Assembly (NCBI GenBank): GCA_015227615.1
Contig: JAALGZ010000047.1
Location: forward strand, 186,001-250,000
Origin: Labyrinthula sp. Ha
Lineage: Eukaryota; Sar; Bigyra; Labyrinthulida; Labyrinthulaceae
DNA: 64,000 nt
Direction: 5' to 3'
Shown: positions 58,801 through 64,000 of the stretch, piece after piece
How the letters are laid out: each line of letters starts with the position of its first letter
Position numbering within the stretch: the stretch's first letter is position 1
The notes under the pieces: generated by a model
Database searches by the model: none
What the model was told of the DNA's origin: nothing
The model's input: only the letters and a program-made list of their open reading frames with translations
Position numbers and translations under genes: made by a program

Positions 58801-61800
58801 GGGTTTGATATTTGCATGAATGAATAATAACATATGCTGTTGTGAGGTGGCAAAACATTTAGAGTAATGACAATTAAATTATGCAATCCTACTAGGAAAA
58901 AATATGTAGATATTAACTGTTAGAAATATAATAAATATCCACGAGAATCAGGGAATAATTTCAAAGATACATTCTGGCCGACTGATACTGTCATATATTA
59001 GCCCTGTGCCACATAAGAAAAAAACGGAATCCATGATAAAATAAAAAATATTTTGAATTAAATAATAAAGGTGGCTACATAGCTGTAAAATACTTTAGAA
59101 CTGACATTATTTACTAGAATATCTTCTGTAGCATAGGTGTCACATATGAATAATGACTAATCTGGTACCTATATTCGTGTTCAATTCAAGATTTTCCACT
59201 TAATTTACCTCGTTGTACCAACCGGATCTGCGTACAATTGTCTTGTCACAGAAAAAACAGAACGTATCATTACAATAGGAATTCCAAATATTATCCCTTA
59301 GCCGAAGTCTAACTAATTTAGTTTTATTGTAATGTGTGAAAACAACTGGTGGAACGTGGTATTATCTTTGGGAGGTTTCAATAATATTCTGAATAACACA
59401 TAAATGCAATCCCTATTTGGTACCCAATACTAGAAAAATTCATTAGATGTATCAATTTTTCAGTAGCTTTAATAACCAATTCATTAGATACTGCAATAGA
59501 ATATTACTCAAAGGTTTTAAGAAGTATTTGGTTTCGACCTAATGTTTAGAAATAGATGCTACAATGCAATATCGGCTTTTTATTGTTAGATGATAGAATA
59601 AACAGTAACTGTGAGCTACCCTCATTTCAAGAATAATGCACTTAGATATCCTGATGCCGCATCCGTAGATTAAAAAAACTTTAGTAATTCTAAATTTTGT
59701 AGAAGAGTGGTTCAAGAGCCTGTGAGGATAGAAACCAAAAAAATGAAATTGACCCTGTATACTTTAATTGCCGGATGTTATCAGCTCGCATTACAAAGAA
59801 ATTAATAAACATTTCGGTAATTTTATATAAAAATAGAGATTATGTTTAGACCATAACCTGTGATTAAATTGAAAAAAATCTTACCTTGGAACAGTATTTA
59901 TCAGTGGTACTACCGAAGAAGAAAGGCGTTATAGGAAACATAGTAGTGTTCAGCAGGGAAGATAGCAGTAAGAAAAACCTTTTATTGGAATATAGCTATG
60001 TCATGTTAAATTGATGGTTGAAATATTTATTTTAGGCACCCGATCTATATCTGATGAAGATAAGAAAATTGTACGAGGGGTGCTGCTAAGGAGATGAGGA
60101 TTTTAATCTGGACAGCTGTACATTCTGTAAATAGCATATCAAAACTATCTTCTAGGCGAATAATCAATTAAACGATAAATATCCCATTGAGAAGGTGACT
60201 TTTGTCATGGCAACTAAACCAGATATATTGAGATAGCTCATGCGGGGATATGTCACAATTTCTTATTCCCCAAAATTACCAAATTCAAGTAACTTTTCCT
60301 CGTACCAACTCATACATCGGCAATATAACCTGGAACAGAGCAAGTCAAGACCAAGGTAATTTCATAATACTTCTTAACTACAAAAAAAATCAGTATAGTT
60401 GCTTAGAGCTGTTGATATTAATTTTCTAATTTATCTTGTTCAATTTCCACCGTTTCGATGCTAATTATTTCATGTTGTAGACACATATATGCGAAGAAAT
60501 TGAATAGGTCGATAAATACAAAAAGTTGTAGACAATAATAGTAATGAAGAAAATTTTCATGACACATAGTCCTTTCTCGTTGCATAACAGTATTTTATGC
60601 CTTTACGAGGAGTGTGCATTATCGTTAATCAGATATAATATTCTTTATTATTGGATTAAAAACACTGATATCTTTCTAGCTAATCATTAACATACTCATA
60701 GACACAGTTGGATATATAAGATTGTATTATTTTAAAATGAATTTTATAATTAGGTATGATGCCATATAAACTAGATGAAATTTACACCATAAGATTTTAT
60801 TGCAGAGTCATATAAATATTACTTGAGAATTAGAGCGATGTACCATATTGAGGCAATCAAGAAAGAAAGCCTACCCGTTTCATAAAGCTATTGACACTTG
60901 ATATATTGAAAATGGATCAGGAGTTTGCTGCATGGATCAAGAACCATATAGGTTAATTTGAAATTACACGAATGATACATTTACTTTTAATTTCAAAGAA
61001 TTAATAGAAAATTCCGGTATAATTAATGCATACCTTACAATGGTATAATATTCAGGTACTTATAAACTCTAAGAAAGTCCCTTTTAATTGCTAAGGAAAT
61101 TTAATACACACTGACACCCAGCTTTTCACACAAAATTAGAAGAAATGTGCAGTTAAGAAAATGAAACTGAGTTGATACCGATGTGAAAAGATAAGGTATA
61201 ACAAAAGAAAACACATGCAGAAGAGATTAATATTGTGATACCATAGGTGTCACATAAAGTTTGTTTCACTTTCTTAATTGTAAAAGAAGATTATTTTATT
61301 TTAATATATAAAAATATCGCGAAGAGCTTAGAATAAAGTATATTGGAATGTACCCGGTGTATTATATTTTGGTGTAATAATTATCAGGAAATTACTATCA
61401 TCCTGCTCCTATTGCATAAGTATTTCATATATAGCAGAGTACCTTAGATATGTTTTCGTGTAATATATATATTTTGCTAACAAACTGCTGAATATCGGGA
61501 AATAGTTAGGTTCCAGGTTTTCCTTAAACAGAACCAAAAGAATATATCCATGTCATATCAGCCATTTTAGCAGATTTTGCAGCTAACTTTCAATAAGAAA
61601 CCGAATATTGAGCTCTTGATACGGGTATTAGATAGATTATACTACCTATTAGAGATCCCAAGGAAGATTTGCACTAGCGACATGTCACAGGGGTAATTTT
61701 CAAATTAGGAGTTATTCATTTTGAGCAACGGAAATCAAGTTTACTAATAAGAATTTGTAATGAATAGAGGCAGATAAATAGAAAAAGTGAGGATATCTTA

Positions 61801-61992
61801 AAGAAGAGGTGCCTGACATTTAGGATAAACTTTTATATTTAATCCTGTCTGCAACGAAATTAATGATCCCATGTGCTAATGAAATTAGAAAATGTTGCAG
61901 TCAATATCTGGTAAGTTATCCTAAAATTAAAACGTACTATCTAAGTACTATTTCTTCAATCTAGAGTTATAGAGAGAACTTACTTAAAAAGC

Positions 61993-62038
<46 letters not shown>

Positions 62039-62051
62039 AGAAAGAGAGAGA
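61993..62051 (+). repeat. Compound (AT)n(GA)n microsatellite
   Basis: An (AT)7 run passes directly into a long (AG)n run and then imperfect GAAA/GAGA units. Confidence 0.95.
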
Positions 62052-64000
62052 CTTATCTTACTCTCTGGTTACTTATCGAAAAATGGGAATATAATTCTTA
62101 TACATAGAAATCACCACCAGTTTTACGAGTTCTCAATAATATTTCAAATATATATTTATAACGCAAAATAATAACGAAGAAGTAGATTTAGCGTTGGAAG
62201 ATTAGAAAGATAAAGAATAAAATTATCTTGGTGGTTCTGCTGACTCTTTGATACAATGATAATAAGATTTTGTCACTCTTGTAAGCTAAGAAAATACACA
62301 GAGAGCAAATTATGTTGATGCTGAAGTATCTGGTAACATTATATATCTTTGACCCCGTGTAACATAATATCTACGAGTTTCAAGTTCCATCTGATACTTA
62401 AGACGGCTTATAGAAGCAAAAAACTCTTCTGGAACCATCGATCGAGTTTATATATCTAGGGCACTTCGAAAAATTACATGTACAATAAAAAGTTTAAAAT
62501 CCATGAAACTCTCTGATGTTAAATATGGCTCATTATCGGCAGAATACTCGAGAAAGAAACATATTAAACTATGATGTTTCATATACCGCTAAATTAGGCA
62601 GCTTGATACAAGTTATAAGAATAATTATAATAAAACCAGATCACCAAGATTTTACATGTCAAAAATGTATTTTGGTATAAAATACATAATAAATGTCATA
62701 GAAAAGAAGTCAGAAAATTTTTAATGCTCAAGGAGATAGAAAGAACTGTTATTCTTAGAATCGGGTATAACAGTACGTTGTTTAATTAAGGATGAACATA
62801 AAATATGCAAAGAGATTTACGAGGTTGTTAAAACAAGTGAAACGTGTTATAATTGAATTATCAGCCAATTGAATACTAACTAAGAGCATGGAAATAATCT
62901 GGGTCTTAGAATAAGCGATGTCAATGTTTTGTTAAATGGTCAAGATTTATTTTTTGTCAATTTTATGCAGGTATGAGGTAAGTTTCGATATCATTTTTGA
63001 ATTTTTAGGCTAATTCTGTTATATTTGGGTGTTAATTAATAGACCTAAGAAACATACTATCCGTCTCAATTCTCTTCTATAGTTTCACTGTCGGACCTTA
63101 TTCTCTTTCTTGTCACATGACATCATCATATCAACATCATCTATTTCAACTTGTTCTAAGTTAATACTTACATGTCAAGAAGGAAATAGTTCATTTCAGA
63201 ATGCCTGTTTTAATTGAAATCATTAAGTTCTTAACAAGAACTTTACTCTAATTTTGGCCATAACTTTACTAAGAACGAAAGCAATTTAATATAAGTTACT
63301 GACTTCACTGGGAATACAGACTGTGGTTAGTTATACAAGATTGAGGTTTTACCGTACAATTACCACAAAACCTTGTGTAATTATTACTGATATAAGAGTG
63401 CAGGCACTAAATAATAATAAAAATCATATATATCAGCAACCAATTACATTTTTGAAATATTTTATTTATTTTTATACAATTACCTATTAATTATTCTATT
63501 TTAGTCTTATCCATCTATGAAAATAATAACAAAATGTAAAGAGACTTCAAATTTGCACTTCTATTATGTAATCAAATTATAATTTAGCTTGGTTCTGTTG
63601 CAGACAAATCAACAGCTTTGAAGTGGTAAGCTCTATTGTAAAATAATGATCAACTTGAAAACTGTAACCTAAAAGTAGTAATTGAGAAAATATATGCTTT
63701 ATTGGCGATAAGCTAGTATATGTATATAATAATTATCATTAGCATTAGATTTATATTTTTCCATTTACCTATTTCAAGTATTCATTTGCGAAAGCTTTGT
63801 TCTTAGATTCATAATTTATTGTTTTATTTTTTATGTTTTTTAAATATGATTCAATCTAATTTATTTATCTGGTTTGACCCATTTGATCCCAACTCAAAAT
63901 AAAATGATTGTATTGAATAGACCTTTCTTGAGGGCAAATTTTAAGTATAGAGTGACTATTTCATTATAGGAATAATGATCAGCTAAGATATTAAGTATTC

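Larger units (their letters stand above)
54123..64000. other. Long gene-poor AT-rich region
   Basis: Nearly 10 kb without a recognisable gene. Frames longer than 60 codons are few and none has family features; the one at 55201-55398 is a lysine-rich run in purine-rich DNA and has no ATG at its start. No transposon, tRNA or rRNA was recognised. Local features are the 63-bp tandem duplication, a 10-G run at 55386-55395 and the microsatellite at 61993-62051. Confidence 0.5.

Noticed and set aside
1-64000. tRNA, rRNA or CRISPR loci
   Set aside because: I looked for B-box-like words with a matching acceptor stem, rRNA cores and regularly spaced repeats and found none. A covariance-model search would be needed to exclude diverged tRNAs or snRNAs.

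Overview
This is AT-rich nuclear DNA from a microbial eukaryote that I cannot place further. It is eukaryotic because it encodes the largest subunit of RNA polymerase III, a polycystin-type channel, Notch-type LNR repeats, a PHD finger and a probable nuclear copy of a mitochondrial ribosomal protein. Five of the recognisable gene types, plus the second LNR copy, are interrupted by GT-AG introns of only 27-33 nt, ten in all. TAA, TAG and TGA all terminate genes, so the standard code applies.

Layout. 1372-7683: a three-exon RPC1 gene (+) converges on a three-exon class-3-like aldehyde dehydrogenase gene (-), with a small perfect hairpin between their 3' ends. 7684-12035: non-coding, with one MITE-like element. 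12036-39173: a very large inverted repeat. Arm 1 (12036-19143) and arm 2 (32069-39173) are about 7.1 kb each and about 99% identical in opposite orientation. They enclose a 12.9 kb single-copy spacer. The arms hold no recognisable gene. The spacer holds a polycystin-like channel gene with an in-frame TAA, a convergent gene for a membrane-anchored choice-of-anchor B protein with an ShKT-like domain, and two unidentified split reading frames. 40350-40920: a smaller foldback element. 41313-43134: a PHD/coiled-coil protein gene (+) and a probable mitochondrial ribosomal protein uS3 gene (-) whose stop codons lie 1 nt apart.

44127-54122: a duplicated two-gene module. Each copy is a secreted five-LNR protein gene (-) head-to-head with a secreted zinc metalloprotease gene (+). 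The two protease genes have diverged over most of their length but share a 391-nt tract of about 97% DNA identity, which looks like gene conversion. The LNR and protease products probably share control and an extracellular or endomembrane setting; a functional partnership is inference. 54123-64000: no gene recognised; it holds a 63-bp tandem duplication and an (AT)n(GA)n microsatellite.

The most unusual items are the 27-kb inverted-repeat structure with genes in its loop, the micro-introns, and the patchy gene conversion between the duplicated proteases.
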